A stretch of 64,000 bases of DNA, from positions 62,001-126,000 of the forward strand of contig NZ_JAFCKS010000001.1 of assembly GCF_018129995.1 (NCBI RefSeq), written 5' to 3'. A program made the position numbers and the translations under genes. Position 1 is the first letter of the stretch. Every line of letters starts with the position of its first letter. Of the stretch, positions 46,228 through 55,307 are shown in pieces. The notes beneath the pieces are model-generated. The model saw only the letters and a program-made list of their open reading frames with translations, was not told the origin of the DNA and made no database searches. The stretch comes from Bradyrhizobium sp. SZCCT0153. Lineage in GTDB: Bacteria; Pseudomonadota; Alphaproteobacteria; Rhizobiales; Xanthobacteraceae.

Positions 46228-46241
46228 TTGATTCCGATCAA
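46228..46241 (-). promoter_or_regulatory. FNR/FixK2 box of hemA
   Basis: TTGATTCCGATCAA is a perfect TTGAT-N4-ATCAA palindrome, also fitting the FixK2 consensus. It is 136 bp upstream of the hemA ATG. Oxygen control of B. japonicum hemA through such a site has been described, to my recollection. Confidence 0.75.
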
Positions 46242-46294
46242 GGCGCTCACGGCTATTTGTATGTTGCTGTGCGGCGGGCCGGTGAAGCGCCGGT

Positions 46295-47029
46295 CTAGCC
46301 GGTCTTCGCCTTCTTGCGCGGCTCGGCGCGGGGCTCTTTGGCCGCGGCCACCGGCTTTAACCAATCCGAATTGCGCAGCGCGTGCGCGACGCAATCATGG
46401 ATGTGGGTGTGCAGCACCTTGTTTGCGCCCTTGGCGTCGCGCTTCAGCGCCAGCTCCTTGAGGTCGCGGTGCTCGGCAGCCGCCATCTCGCCGCGGAAGA
46501 CGACCGCGATCATCTGGTAGCGCAGATAGCGATCATAGACCGCAGCATGCGCATCGAGCAGCACCTTGGAGCCGCAGGCGGCGACGAGTGCGCGGTGAAA
46601 CTGGAAATCGCACTGTTTCCAGCTCTCGGCGTCGGACCGTTCGCCCGACAACAGCATCCGTTCCATCGCCGCGAGCTTGTGATGCGCCGAGACGATGCGC
46701 GCCTCCCAGTCGAGATCGCCGGCGGCAAACGACTTCTCGATCATGTGGCCTTCGAGCAGCTCGCGCAGCTCCGCGATCTCCTGGAATTCGGTCGCCGAGA
46801 TCGGCGCGACCTCGAAGCCGCGCTGCCCTTCGGCGATGACGAAACCTTCCGAGCACAGCCGGTTCAGCGTCTCGCGCAGCGTCGAGATGCTGGTGCCGTA
46901 GGCGGCGCTGATCCGCTCGAGCTTCAGCTTCTGGCCCGGCGCCAGCTTGCCGAAGATCAGGTCGGTTCGGATGCGGCGGTAGGCGCTGTCGCCCACCGTC
47001 TCGGCGGTCGTGTCGGGAAGGGTGTCCAT
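46295..47029 (-). CDS. GntR family regulator, FCD (FadR/GntR) type
   Basis: The 244-residue regulator has an N-terminal winged helix (AYRRIRTDLIFGKLAPGQKL, KLERISAAYGTSISTLRETL, NRLCSEGFVIAEGQRGFEVA) and a C-terminal all-helical FCD ligand domain with the metal-binding pattern WKQCDFQFHRALVAACGSKV and a final HTHIHDCVAHAL. It is divergent from the TRAP transporter operon at 47189, and its ligand is therefore probably the transported carboxylate or a product. A direct repeat pair lies in the shared promoter region. A Lys/Glu-rich tail ends the protein. Confidence 0.9.
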   Translation of the reverse strand: MDTLPDTTAETVGDSAYRRIRTDLIFGKLAPGQKLKLERISAAYGTSISTLRETLNRLCSEGFVIAEGQRGFEVAPISATEFQEIAELRELLEGHMIEKSFAAGDLDWEARIVSAHHKLAAMERMLLSGERSDAESWKQCDFQFHRALVAACGSKVLLDAHAAVYDRYLRYQMIAVVFRGEMAAAEHRDLKELALKRDAKGANKVLHTHIHDCVAHALRNSDWLKPVAAAKEPRAEPRKKAKTG

Positions 47030-47094
47030 GCCTCATCCTAGCGCTTCGGGCGTGCGTTTTGACAAATTTCCCATCTTTATCAAGTGTTTCTAAT

Positions 47095-47121
47095 AATATC
47101 GGATGAAGCATAAAATATCGG
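47095..47121. promoter_or_regulatory. Direct AATATCGG repeats in the gntR-TRAP promoter region
   Basis: AATATCGG occurs at 47095-47102 and again at 47114-47121, 19 bp apart, in an AT-rich stretch between the divergent genes. Two helical turns of spacing would put both on one DNA face. They may be regulator sites. Confidence 0.3.
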
Positions 47122-47188
47122 TTGATTTATAATACGTCCCATAAGATCGTCCCACCCCTAAGAATGAGATCAACCGGGGGAGGGGGCG

Positions 47189-48217
47189 ATGCCCGTTCGA
47201 TTCAAGGGTCTGGCTGTGATGGCGGCGATCGGAGCGGTCGCCTTGTGCGCGATCGGGCCCGCCTCGGCGCAGGCCATCCAGGAGCGCACCATCCGCTGGG
47301 GGCACCTCAACAACACCGACCATCCCGTCAGCAAGGGCGTGCAGAAGTTCGTCGAGCTCGTCGCGGCCAAGAGCGGCGGCAAGATCAAGGTGCGCGAATA
47401 TCCGGCCAATCAGCTCGGCAGCGAGATGCAGCAGCAATCGGCGCTGCGCGCCGGCACCCAGGAGATGCAGTCGCCGGCGACGACGTCGCTGGTCGGCATC
47501 GTCAAGGATTATGGCCTGATCGACTTCCCCTTCATCGTGTCGACGCCGCAGCAGGCCGACGCTTTGCTCGACGGTCCGCTCGGCGCGGCGCTGCTGGCAA
47601 AACTGCCGGAGAAGGGGCTCGTCGGCCTCGCCTATTGGGATCTCGGCTTCCGCAACGTCACCAACAGCCGCCGTCCGATCACCAAAGGCGAGGACCTCGA
47701 CGGCATCAAGATCCGCGTGATCCCGAACCCGGTTTATCTGGAGACCTTCAAGGCCTTCAACGCCAATCCGGTGCCGATGAGCTTTTCCGAGCTCTACAGC
47801 GCGCTGGAGACCCGCACCGTCGACGGCCAGGAGAATCCGTTCTCGGTGATCCTGTCGAACAAGTTCTTCGAGGTGCAGAAATATCTCAGCGTCACCAACC
47901 ACACCTATTCGACCAACATCATCCTGGTCAGCAAGAAGTTCTGGGACCAGCTTTCGCCCGACGAGCAGAAGATCCTGCAGGATGCCGCAATCGAGGCGCG
48001 CGACTATCAGCGCAAGATCAGCCGCGAGCAGGCCAGGGCCGCGATCGACGAGCTCAAGGCCAAGGGCATGGAGATCAACGAGATCGCGCCGGCCGAGCTT
48101 GATCGCATGCGCGTGAAGACAAAGCCGATCGCGGAAAAATTCTCCGCCGATTACGACCCCGCGCTCGTCAAGCTGTTCAACGGCGAGCTCGACCGCGTGC
48201 ATGCGCTCAAACCCTGA
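47189..48217 (+). CDS. TRAP transporter substrate-binding protein (DctP family)
   Basis: The 342-residue periplasmic binding protein has a signal peptide (FKGLAVMAAIGAVALCAIGP, cleavage near ASAQA). The DctP pattern includes IRWGHLNNTDHPVSKGVQKF, VREYPANQLGSEMQQQSALR, the substrate-contacting DGIKIRVIPNPVYLETFKAF with the conserved Arg that binds the carboxylate, and LYSALETRTVDGQENPFSVI. First gene of an operon with the two permease genes and an AroQ-like gene. A purine-rich ribosome-binding site precedes the ATG. Confidence 0.93.
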   Translation: MPVRFKGLAVMAAIGAVALCAIGPASAQAIQERTIRWGHLNNTDHPVSKGVQKFVELVAAKSGGKIKVREYPANQLGSEMQQQSALRAGTQEMQSPATTSLVGIVKDYGLIDFPFIVSTPQQADALLDGPLGAALLAKLPEKGLVGLAYWDLGFRNVTNSRRPITKGEDLDGIKIRVIPNPVYLETFKAFNANPVPMSFSELYSALETRTVDGQENPFSVILSNKFFEVQKYLSVTNHTYSTNIILVSKKFWDQLSPDEQKILQDAAIEARDYQRKISREQARAAIDELKAKGMEINEIAPAELDRMRVKTKPIAEKFSADYDPALVKLFNGELDRVHALKP

Positions 48218-48236
48218 GCGCGGCGAGCCCGACGCC

Positions 48237-48785
48237 ATGAAAACGATCGTCGATGCCTGTTTCTGGCTGTTGCGCGCAGTCATCGCCGTGCTGCTTGCCG
48301 CCATGGTGGTGCTGGTGTTCGGCAACGTGGTGCTGCGCTACGGCTTCAACTCCGGCATCGCCATCTCGGAGGAGCTGTCGCGCTGGCTGTTCGTCTGGAT
48401 GGTGTTTCTGGGCGCGATCGTCGGCATGAAGGAGCACGCCCATCTCGGCGTCGACACCCTCGTCAAGGTGCTGCCGCCGCTCGGGCGCAAAGCCTGCTAC
48501 GGCCTCAGCCACGCCCTGATGCTCTACGCCTCGGTGCTGCTGACGGAGGGATCGTGGAAGCAGACGGTGCTGAACTGGGACACGGTGGCCCCGGCTTCGG
48601 GCCTCTCCGTCGGACTGTTCTATGCCGCCGGCATCGTGTTCGGCGCCGCCTCCTGCGTGATCATCGTCTACGAGCTCATCCGGCTCATGACCGGGCAGAT
48701 CGCCGATGTCGATCTCATCGCCATCAGCGAATCCGAGGAGCTCCCGCATTCTCCTGACGCCGCCGGCGGGAAGCTGCAGGGATGA
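48237..48785 (+). CDS. TRAP transporter small permease (DctQ family)
   Basis: The 182-residue membrane protein has four helices. The DctQ signature ISEELSRWLFVWMVFLGAIV and KEHAHLGVDTLVKVLPPLGR is clear. The ATG 48237 is the likely start; a GTG/ATG-type start at 48201 would overlap the dctP end. Its stop overlaps the large permease start by four bases (ATGA). Confidence 0.92.
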   Translation: MKTIVDACFWLLRAVIAVLLAAMVVLVFGNVVLRYGFNSGIAISEELSRWLFVWMVFLGAIVGMKEHAHLGVDTLVKVLPPLGRKACYGLSHALMLYASVLLTEGSWKQTVLNWDTVAPASGLSVGLFYAAGIVFGAASCVIIVYELIRLMTGQIADVDLIAISESEELPHSPDAAGGKLQG

Positions 48786-50062
48786 CCGTCGCCGTCTTCA
48801 CCTTCTCGCTGCTGGGCGCCATGGCGATCGGCATGCCGATCGCGTTCGCGCTGATCGTCTGCGGCATCGCGCTGATGACCTATCTTGCGATGTTCGACTC
48901 CCAGATCATCGCGCAGAACGTCATCAACGGCGTCGATTCCTTTCCGCTGATGGCGGTGCCGTTCTTCATCCTCGCCGGCGAGGTGATGAACACCGGTGGC
49001 CTCGCACGCCGCATCCTCAACTTCGCCATCGCCTTGGTCGGGCATTTCCGCGGCGGCCTCGGCTATGTCGCGATCCTGACGTCCTGCATCCTGGCGTCGC
49101 TGTCGGGCTCCGCGGTCGCGGACGCCGCAGCGCTCGGTGCGCTGCTGGTGCCGATGATGGCCGCCGCCGGCCACAACCGCGCCAGCGCGGCCGGTCTCGT
49201 TGCGGCCGGCGGAATCATCGCCCCGGTGATCCCGCCGTCGATCGGCTTCGTCATCTTCGGCGTCGCCGCCAATGTCTCGATCTCGAAGCTTTTCCTGGCA
49301 GGCATCGTGCCGGGCCTCTTGCTCGGCGTCGGCCTGTGCTTTGCCTGGTGGTGGGTGGTGCGCAAGGAGAACCCGGCGCGGCTGCCGCGCAAGAGCGTCG
49401 CCGAGATCTGGCGCGCGCTGATCGACGGCTTCTGGGCCCTGATGCTGCCGATGATCATCATCTTCGGCCTGCGCTTCGGCATCTTCACGCCGACCGAAGC
49501 CGCGGTGGTCGTCGCCGTTTATTCGCTGGTGGTCGCCATGGGAGTCTATCGCGAGCTGAAGCCGTCGCAATTGCCGGCGCTGCTGGTCTCGACCGCGCAG
49601 ACCACGGCCGTCGTGATGTTCCTGGTTGCCGCCGCCCTGGTCTCGTCCTGGCTGATCACGGTCGCCGAGATCTCCGACCAGATCGTGGCGCTGACACAGC
49701 CGTTCGCCGGCAACAAGACGCTCCTCACCATGGCCCTGATGGTCATTGTCGTGATCGTCGGCACCGCGCTCGACATGACGCCGACGATCCTGATCCTGAC
49801 GCCGATCCTGATGCCCATCGTCAAGCAGGCCGGCATCGATCCGGTCTATTTCGGCGTGCTCTTCATCATCAACAACGCCATCGGCCTGATCACGCCGCCG
49901 GTCGGCGTGGTGCTCAACGTCGTCGCCGGCGTCTCCCGCGTCTCGATGGACGATTTGATCCGCGGCGTCTGGCCCTTCATGATTGCGCAGCTGGTCGTGC
50001 TAGCCTTGCTGACGCTGTTTCCCGTTCTCGTCACCGGCCCGGCAAAGTGGTTCGGTGGATAA
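48782..50062 (+). CDS. TRAP transporter large permease (DctM family)
   Basis: The 426-residue membrane protein with about 12 helices performs the Na+-driven transport step. Typical motifs are FPLMAVPFFILAGEVMNTGG, CILASLSGSAVADAAALGAL, AAGLVAAGGIIAPVIPPSIG and NNAIGLITPPVGVVLNVVAG. It is translationally coupled to the small permease and followed by an AroQ-like gene 14 bp later. Confidence 0.94.
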   Translation: MTVAVFTFSLLGAMAIGMPIAFALIVCGIALMTYLAMFDSQIIAQNVINGVDSFPLMAVPFFILAGEVMNTGGLARRILNFAIALVGHFRGGLGYVAILTSCILASLSGSAVADAAALGALLVPMMAAAGHNRASAAGLVAAGGIIAPVIPPSIGFVIFGVAANVSISKLFLAGIVPGLLLGVGLCFAWWWVVRKENPARLPRKSVAEIWRALIDGFWALMLPMIIIFGLRFGIFTPTEAAVVVAVYSLVVAMGVYRELKPSQLPALLVSTAQTTAVVMFLVAAALVSSWLITVAEISDQIVALTQPFAGNKTLLTMALMVIVVIVGTALDMTPTILILTPILMPIVKQAGIDPVYFGVLFIINNAIGLITPPVGVVLNVVAGVSRVSMDDLIRGVWPFMIAQLVVLALLTLFPVLVTGPAKWFGG

Positions 50063-50076
50063 CAAAGGACCCGTCC

Positions 50077-50508
50077 ATGAAGCGCGTGATGATCCTCAAC
50101 GGTCCCAACCTCAACATGCTCGGTATCCGCGAGCCGCACATCTACGGCACGACGACGCTCGCGGAGGTCAATGCCAGCTGCGAGGAAGCTGCCGCCAAGC
50201 TCGGGCTCAGGCTCGCCTTCCACCAGTCCAACCATGAGGGCGTGCTGGTCGACCTGATCCAGTCGGCGCGGCAGGATGCCGATGCCGTCATCATCAATCC
50301 GGCCGGCTTCTCCTTCACCTCGGTCGCGATCATGGACGCGATCAAGATATTCGAAGGGCCCGTGCTGGAGGTCCACATCTCCAACATCCACGCCCGCGAC
50401 GAATATCATCGCCACTCCAGGATCTCGTTCGTGGCGACCGGCGTGATCTGCGGGTTGGGGCCGTTCGGCTACATCGCGGCGCTGCACGCGATTGCGAACA
50501 TGAAGTGA
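50077..50508 (+). CDS. Type II 3-dehydroquinate dehydratase paralogue (altered active site)
   Basis: The 143-residue protein of the AroQ fold starts MKRVMILNGPNLNMLGIREP. Retained active-site features by comparison with Mycobacterium AroQ are Arg18, Tyr23 (HIYG), Asn74, Asp87, His100 (LEVHISNIHARDEYHRHS) and Arg107/112. The usual THTS motif is AGFSFTSVAI, so the conserved His (81 in Mycobacterium) is Phe80, and the Arg before the Asp is Met. It is the last gene of the TRAP operon, not near other shikimate genes. It may act on quinate or dehydroshikimate-like substrates, or have a different reaction. RBS AAAGGA. Confidence 0.88.
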   Translation: MKRVMILNGPNLNMLGIREPHIYGTTTLAEVNASCEEAAAKLGLRLAFHQSNHEGVLVDLIQSARQDADAVIINPAGFSFTSVAIMDAIKIFEGPVLEVHISNIHARDEYHRHSRISFVATGVICGLGPFGYIAALHAIANMK

Positions 50509-50569
50509 GCCGGTGCCGTCGGGACGGTATGATCCTTCGCCCATGAGAACGGGGCGAGGGAGCAGGACC

Positions 50570-51736
50570 TCACCCAAAATACCTGGTCAATATCCCGCGA
50601 TACACCTGCGTCAGCCGCTCCAGATCCTTGACCGGCACACGCTCGTCGACCTGGTGCATGGTCTGGCCGACCAGGCCGAACTCGATCACGGGGCAATAGC
50701 TCGAGATGAAGCGTGCATCCGAGGTGCCGCCTGACGTCGACAGCTCCGGCCTGCGGCCCGTCACGTCCTCGATCGCCGACACCGCGAGATCGGTGAACGG
50801 GCCGGGCTTGGTGACGAACACGTTCGAGTTCGACGGCTCCCAGACGATGCGGGCGCGGATGCGGTTGCCGCAGGCTTTGGTCAGCCGCGTCTCGACCAGC
50901 TCGCGCAGGCTCGCTTGCGTATGGTTGTCGTTGTAGCGGATGTTGAATTTCGCGCGGGCCTGGCCGGGGATGACGTTATTGGCGGTATTGCCGACGTCGA
51001 CCGAGGTGAATTCGAGATTGGACGCCTGGAACTGCGCGCTGCCATGGTCGAGCGGCTCGTCGGAGATCGCCACGATCAGCCGCGAGATATCGGGCACCGG
51101 ATTGGCCGCGCGATGCGGATAGGCGACGTGGCCCTGCACACCGTCGACAAAGAGCGTGCCGGATTGCGAGCCGCGGCGGCCGACCTTGATGGTGTCGCCG
51201 AGTGTCTCGACATTCGAGGGCTCGCCGAGCACGCAATGGTCGAATTTCTCGCCGCGCTCCGCGGCCCACTTCAAAAGCTTGATGGTGCCGTTGATGGAGA
51301 CGTCTTCCTCGTCGCCGGTGATCAGGAAGGAGATCGATCCTGTGCCATCCGCGCGCGGCTTGCCGCCGTTCGCGGCGAGATGCTCGAGCACGGCTGCTAC
51401 CGAGCACGCAATGCCGCCCTTCATGTCGACCGCGCCGCGGCCGTGCAGAAAGCCGTCCTTCACCTCGCCCGAGAACGCGCCGACGCTCCAGGCGCTCTCG
51501 TCGCCCGGAGGCACAACGTCGGTGTGGCCGGCAAAGCTGATATGCGGTCCCTCAGTGCCGATCCGCGCATAGAGATTGTCGACGTCGGCGGTGCCGGGCT
51601 CGGAGAAGGTCACGCGGTGGCAGGTGAAACCGGCTGCGCTCAAGGCTTTTTCAAGCACGCCGAGCGCGCCGGCGTCGGCCGGGGTTACCGAGGGGCAGCG
51701 GATGAGATCGCGGGCAATGGAGAGGGCATTGGTCAT
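50570..51736 (-). CDS. dapE: Succinyl-diaminopimelate desuccinylase
   Basis: Zinc hydrolase that removes succinate from N-succinyl-LL-diaminopimelate in lysine and peptidoglycan-precursor synthesis. The 388-residue product has metal ligands in [14 protein letters not shown] (His), [16 protein letters not shown] (Asp), [16 protein letters not shown] (Glu-Glu) and [20 protein letters not shown]. The dimerization lid domain (about 180-290) is intact. It lies downstream of the DUF805 gene with a 4-bp overlap; dapD is 0.8 kb upstream on the same strand, making a dapD-dapE unit. Confidence 0.95.
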   Translation of the reverse strand: MTNALSIARDLIRCPSVTPADAGALGVLEKALSAAGFTCHRVTFSEPGTADVDNLYARIGTEGPHISFAGHTDVVPPGDESAWSVGAFSGEVKDGFLHGRGAVDMKGGIACSVAAVLEHLAANGGKPRADGTGSISFLITGDEEDVSINGTIKLLKWAAERGEKFDHCVLGEPSNVETLGDTIKVGRRGSQSGTLFVDGVQGHVAYPHRAANPVPDISRLIVAISDEPLDHGSAQFQASNLEFTSVDVGNTANNVIPGQARAKFNIRYNDNHTQASLRELVETRLTKACGNRIRARIVWEPSNSNVFVTKPGPFTDLAVSAIEDVTGRRPELSTSGGTSDARFISSYCPVIEFGLVGQTMHQVDERVPVKDLERLTQVYRGILTRYFG

Positions 51737-52383
51737 GTGCCCCGCTTAACATGCATGCCGCCGGGTGGGCTAGCGCTGGGCGGGACAATTTCGAGCTCGC
51801 TCTGTTGCTCCCAGCTTTTCGCCGCGGGCGAGGCGGTCGCGGAGCCGTCTTCGATGTCGGCCAGCGGGTCGGCGCCGAACCGGTTGTCGCCCGAGGTGCC
51901 GCGCAGGCAGAACATCTCGACGAGACCCCACAGCCATAGAATGGAGGCTGCCAGGGCGAATGGAAGAACCCAGTTGGAGTTGGGCAGCAGGTCCGAGAAC
52001 TGGTCGAACAGGCCGGGCACGACGAAGAACGGGATCATCCACCAGCCGCTCCTGTTGCGATCGTGCAGCCGCTTGGTGGCGGTCGCGAGGTAGATCCACA
52101 GGAACAGCGGGGTTGCGAACACCTTGAAGATCAGGGCCGGACGGTCTGCGGATGCCAGCAAACGGTAGGACCGGGGGTCGACGGCGTTGAAGAGTTCGTC
52201 GAGATTGAAGTCGAGGGAGAAGATGAGGGTGGTGGAGGTGGATTTGTGACCGTTGAAGACGCGGATAACCTCACCGATGATCCCGAGCACCGCGGCCAGC
52301 AGCATGACGGCCAGCAGCGCCTGCCACAGCAGAGCGCGGTTGATGCGGCCGTCGAAGCGGAAGAGGTACCAGGTCCAGTCCAT
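51733..52383 (-). CDS. DUF805 family membrane protein
   Basis: The 216-residue protein has four membrane helices. The DUF805 signature [20 protein letters not shown] opens the chain, and [20 protein letters not shown] marks the conserved charged RLHDRN motif between helices. The C-terminal tail is polar. Start ATG 52383 matches the family opening; a longer reading begins in the repeat region and is rejected. It sits between dapD and dapE and overlaps dapE by four bases. The function is unknown. Confidence 0.88.
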   Translation of the reverse strand: MDWTWYLFRFDGRINRALLWQALLAVMLLAAVLGIIGEVIRVFNGHKSTSTTLIFSLDFNLDELFNAVDPRSYRLLASADRPALIFKVFATPLFLWIYLATATKRLHDRNRSGWWMIPFFVVPGLFDQFSDLLPNSNWVLPFALAASILWLWGLVEMFCLRGTSGDNRFGADPLADIEDGSATASPAAKSWEQQSELEIVPPSASPPGGMHVKRGT

Positions 52384-52461
52384 GCCAAGGGCTCCGGGCG
52401 GTCGAGGCCACCCGGTGATTGGTCGCGATGGAGGGAGGGCGGGTTCGATACCGCAGCCGGG

Positions 52462-52510
52462 CCGTCGCCCTTCGAGGGCCGCCGAAGAGGCGGCCACCTC
52501 AGGGTGACGG
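52462..52510. repeat. Palindromic intergenic repeat (CCTTCGAGG...CCTCAGGGTGA type)
   Basis: CCGTCGCCCTTCGAGGGCCG pairs in part with CGGCCACCTCAGGGTGACGG around GAAGA. It resembles a family I recall from many rhizobial and related genomes (CTTCGAGGC...GCCACCTCAGGATGA). It lies between dapD and the DUF805 gene and may act as an mRNA processing or stabilising hairpin. Confidence 0.55.
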
Positions 52511-52538
52511 TGCGGGATGAGGGCTCGTGGCCCGCCAA

Positions 52539-53384
52539 TTAATCCCGCAGCAGCTCGTTGATGCTGGTCTTCGAGCGCGTGCGCTCGTCGACGCGCTTGA
52601 CGATCACGGCGCAGGCCGTGCTCGGGCCGATCTGGCCGTTCTTCATCGGCTTGCCGGGCAGCGCGCCGGGCACGACGACCGAATATTCCGGCACTTCGCC
52701 GATGAAAATCTCGCCGGTCTCGCGGTCGACGATCTTGGTGGAGGCGCCCAGGAACACGCCCATGGACAGCACAGCGCCCTTGCGCACGATCACGCCCTCG
52801 GCGACCTCGGAGCGCGCGCCGATGAAGCAGTCGTCCTCGATGATGACGGGCTCGGCCTGCAGTGGCTCGAGCACGCCGCCGATACCGACGCCGCCGGAGA
52901 TGTGCACGCGCTTGCCGATCTGCGCGCAGGAGCCGACCGTCGACCAGGTGTCGATCATGGTGCTTTCATCGACATAGGCGCCGAGATTGATGAAGGACGG
53001 CATCAGCACGACGTTGCGGGCGATGAAGGCCGAGCGGCGCACGATGGAGCCGGGAACGGCGCGGAAACCGGCGTCGCGAAAGCGGTTCTCGCCCCAGCCG
53101 TCGAACTTCGAGGGTACCTTGTCCCACCAGGTCGCCTTGCCGGGGCCGCCGGGAATGGCGCCCATGTCGTTGAGGCGGAACGACAGCAGCACGGCCTTCT
53201 TCAGCCACTGATTGACCTTCCACTTGCCGCTGGCCTCGCGTTCGGCGACGCGCGCCTCGCCCTTGTCCAGAATCTCCAGCGCCTGGTCCACGGCCTCGCG
53301 CACCTCGCCCCTGGTCGAGGTCGAGACGCCGTCGCGCGCGTCGAACGCGCTGTTGATGGTGGATTCGAGGGCGGACAGGGACAT
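52539..53384 (-). CDS. dapD: 2,3,4,5-tetrahydropyridine-2,6-dicarboxylate N-succinyltransferase
   Basis: Succinylates tetrahydrodipicolinate in the lysine/diaminopimelate pathway. The 281-residue enzyme has an N-terminal helical domain ([20 protein letters not shown]) and a left-handed beta-helix of hexapeptide repeats. The latter is seen in [40 protein letters not shown] and [20 protein letters not shown], then [20 protein letters not shown]. Full length. GAGGAA precedes the ATG. dapE follows on the same strand after the DUF805 gene. Confidence 0.96.
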   Translation of the reverse strand: MSLSALESTINSAFDARDGVSTSTRGEVREAVDQALEILDKGEARVAEREASGKWKVNQWLKKAVLLSFRLNDMGAIPGGPGKATWWDKVPSKFDGWGENRFRDAGFRAVPGSIVRRSAFIARNVVLMPSFINLGAYVDESTMIDTWSTVGSCAQIGKRVHISGGVGIGGVLEPLQAEPVIIEDDCFIGARSEVAEGVIVRKGAVLSMGVFLGASTKIVDRETGEIFIGEVPEYSVVVPGALPGKPMKNGQIGPSTACAVIVKRVDERTRSKTSINELLRD

Positions 53385-53488
53385 CGGGATTTCCTCTTCG
53401 GAACGGGAATTTTAATGGATTGGGGCGCTTTTTCGGGATTTGGGGGGACGGAGTCAAGGCTGGGTTCGCGATCCCCCTCCTTGCTCGA

Positions 53489-53518
53489 CCGTCGTCCGGG
53501 CTCTCGCCAGGACGACGG
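53489..53518. repeat. Inverted repeat between the HAD gene and dapD
   Basis: CCGTCGTCC and GGACGACGG form a perfect 9-bp stem with a 12-base interior (GGGCTCTCGCCA). It is a common Bradyrhizobium intergenic hairpin by my recollection. There is no T-tract, so it is more likely a dispersed repeat than a terminator. Confidence 0.5.
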
Positions 53519-53521
53519 CGG

Positions 53522-54214
53522 TCAGTGTGGTGACAACTTCGCCAAAAACCCGGTCAGATCATCCGTGACGTGGTCGACATGGGCGGCGTCCCGGCCTTCC
53601 AGCTCCCAGTCCTCGCGCACCACCTCCTTGGTGCCGTCGGGCACCACCAGCACCGTGGTCATGCCGAGTTCGTGCGGGACGGTGAGGTTGCGGGCGAGGT
53701 CCTCGAACATCGCGGCCCGGGTCGGATCGACCGCATGGTCGCCGAGGAATTTCCGGTAGGTCTGCGGCGCCGGCTTGGGCTCGAACTCCGCCGCGATGAT
53801 GTCGAACACACCGTCGAAATGCGTGGCGAGGCCGAGCCGCGCCAGCACCGCATCGACATGACTGACCGAGCCGTTGGTCAGGATCAGTTTCCGCCCCGGC
53901 AGTTTTGCGATGGCGGTGCCGAGCGCCGGGTTCGGCTCCAGCGGCGAATGATCGATCTTGTGCACATAGGCAAGATAGTCGTCGGCGGAGACGCCGTGCA
54001 GGCTCATCATGCCGCGCATGGTGGTGCCGAAGCGCTGGTAATAATCCTTCTGGATCTTCCGCGCTTCCGCGGGCGTGACGTTCAGCCAGTTGCAGACGAA
54101 CTCGCCGATCCGCGCATCGACCTGCTGCCACAGATTGACGTGATGTGGATAGAGCGTGTTGTCGAGGTCGAACACCCAGGTGTCGATATGGCTGAAGGCG
54201 CGGGGTGGGTTCAT
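53522..54214 (-). CDS. Pyrimidine 5'-nucleotidase-type HAD hydrolase
   Basis: The 230-residue phosphatase has HAD motif I DTWVFDLDNTLYPHHVNLW (both Asp), motif II KLILTNGSVSHVDAVL, the Lys in IIAAEFEPKPAPQTYRKFLG and motif IV DPTRAAMFEDLARNLTVPHE. The cap pattern YYQRFGTTMRGMMSLHG is that of the SDT1/PHM8-like pyrimidine 5'-nucleotidase branch. The ATG 54214 begins MNPPRAF; it lies 14 bp after the DUF1036 gene. The substrate is inferred from family resemblance. Confidence 0.9.
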   Translation of the reverse strand: MNPPRAFSHIDTWVFDLDNTLYPHHVNLWQQVDARIGEFVCNWLNVTPAEARKIQKDYYQRFGTTMRGMMSLHGVSADDYLAYVHKIDHSPLEPNPALGTAIAKLPGRKLILTNGSVSHVDAVLARLGLATHFDGVFDIIAAEFEPKPAPQTYRKFLGDHAVDPTRAAMFEDLARNLTVPHELGMTTVLVVPDGTKEVVREDWELEGRDAAHVDHVTDDLTGFLAKLSPH

Positions 54215-54228
54215 CACAATTCTCTCGA

Positions 54229-55269
54229 TCACGGCATCGCAAACCGCAGCGTCTTGCCGCCGCTCGACATGTCCACCGCACCAAAGCCGGTCGCCGCGAA
54301 TCCGCGCGCGCCGCAATCTGTCTGCTCGTTGGTCTCGAACTTGGTCTCGCGCGTGCAGAGCTGCCTGTCGCCGCCCCAGTTCAGCGGCTTGTCCTTCAGC
54401 TTGATGGCGCGGTTGTCGGCGTCGATGGCTTCCGCGAAACTGAAGATCTGTTTCGGCTGGCCGGTCACATCGGGGTGCAGGCAGGTCCTGGGGTCGATTC
54501 GATACCAGCCGCGGCTCGTCACCGACTTGCCGTCGTCGGTGGCGACCGCGGCCATCACCTTGTGCGGCGTGTCGTTGCACCAGGTGAGGCCGGTCGCGGA
54601 GGGCGTCTGCACCGCGTCGACCATGGTCTTGAAGAAGTTCGGCGACGACACGATGTCCGACGGCAATCCGCGGCTCTTCAGGAACGCAGCCAGCGCGCCT
54701 TGCGTCTTCGGTCCGTCGACGCCGTCGATCGGCGCGGCGTCGTAGCCCGCGATCACCAGCAGCCGCTGGATGCCGGCGAGGCGCGCCTGCTCGTCGTCAT
54801 ATTCGGAATCCTCGGCGAGATAGGCGACGAGATTGCCGTCGGCGCCCTGCGTCGGCGTGATCTGGGTGAAGGCAGCCTGGGTCTGGCCGCTGCGGCACTG
54901 CCGCGCGGCCGCGATGACGAAATTGTCCTGCGCGACGCACAGCGTGTCGCTGCCGTTCTGCGGGATCGGCGAAGCGCCGTAGACGCCGAGCGCGCGGGCG
55001 TTGAGCAGGATGCGGTCGGCGGAGAGCGTACCCTGCACCACCACGCGGCAGGTGGCTGGATCGATCCTGAACCAGCCGCGCGTCGCGGTCGCCGCCTTGT
55101 CGTCGATGCCGATCGCGGCCTCGACGACATAGGACATGCGGTTGCAGATCTTGAGGTCGGCGAAGGCCGGCGCGGAGGAGAAGACGAACGAGACGGCTGC
55201 GGCAGGCAGCGTCATCAAAAAGCGCGCCAGGGCCGGGCGGCGGTGCCGCTGAGCTCTGCGCCCCGCCAT
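54229..55269 (-). CDS. Exported protein with duplicated DUF1036 and a PG-binding-like segment
   Basis: The 346-residue product from ATG 55269 has a basic signal peptide (RFLMTLPAAAVSFVFSSAPA, cleavage near AFADL). A GTG at 55311 overlaps the argB stop (GTGA) and is an alternative start. The mature part has two homologous DUF1036 domains. The first is LKICNRMSYVVEAAIGIDDK with RGWFRIDPATCRVVVQGTL; the second is LTWCNDTPHKVMAAVATDDG with RGWYRIDPRTCLHPDVTGQ. A helical segment GIQRLLVIAGYDAAPIDGVD resembling peptidoglycan-binding domain 1 separates them. Paired cysteines suggest periplasmic disulfides. The function is unknown. Confidence 0.87.
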   Translation of the reverse strand: MAGRRAQRHRRPALARFLMTLPAAAVSFVFSSAPAFADLKICNRMSYVVEAAIGIDDKAATATRGWFRIDPATCRVVVQGTLSADRILLNARALGVYGASPIPQNGSDTLCVAQDNFVIAAARQCRSGQTQAAFTQITPTQGADGNLVAYLAEDSEYDDEQARLAGIQRLLVIAGYDAAPIDGVDGPKTQGALAAFLKSRGLPSDIVSSPNFFKTMVDAVQTPSATGLTWCNDTPHKVMAAVATDDGKSVTSRGWYRIDPRTCLHPDVTGQPKQIFSFAEAIDADNRAIKLKDKPLNWGGDRQLCTRETKFETNEQTDCGARGFAATGFGAVDMSSGGKTLRFAMP

Positions 55270-55307
55270 GACGTCTTTCGTTGTCCGCTCCTGCTTTAGC
55301 TCTTGCC

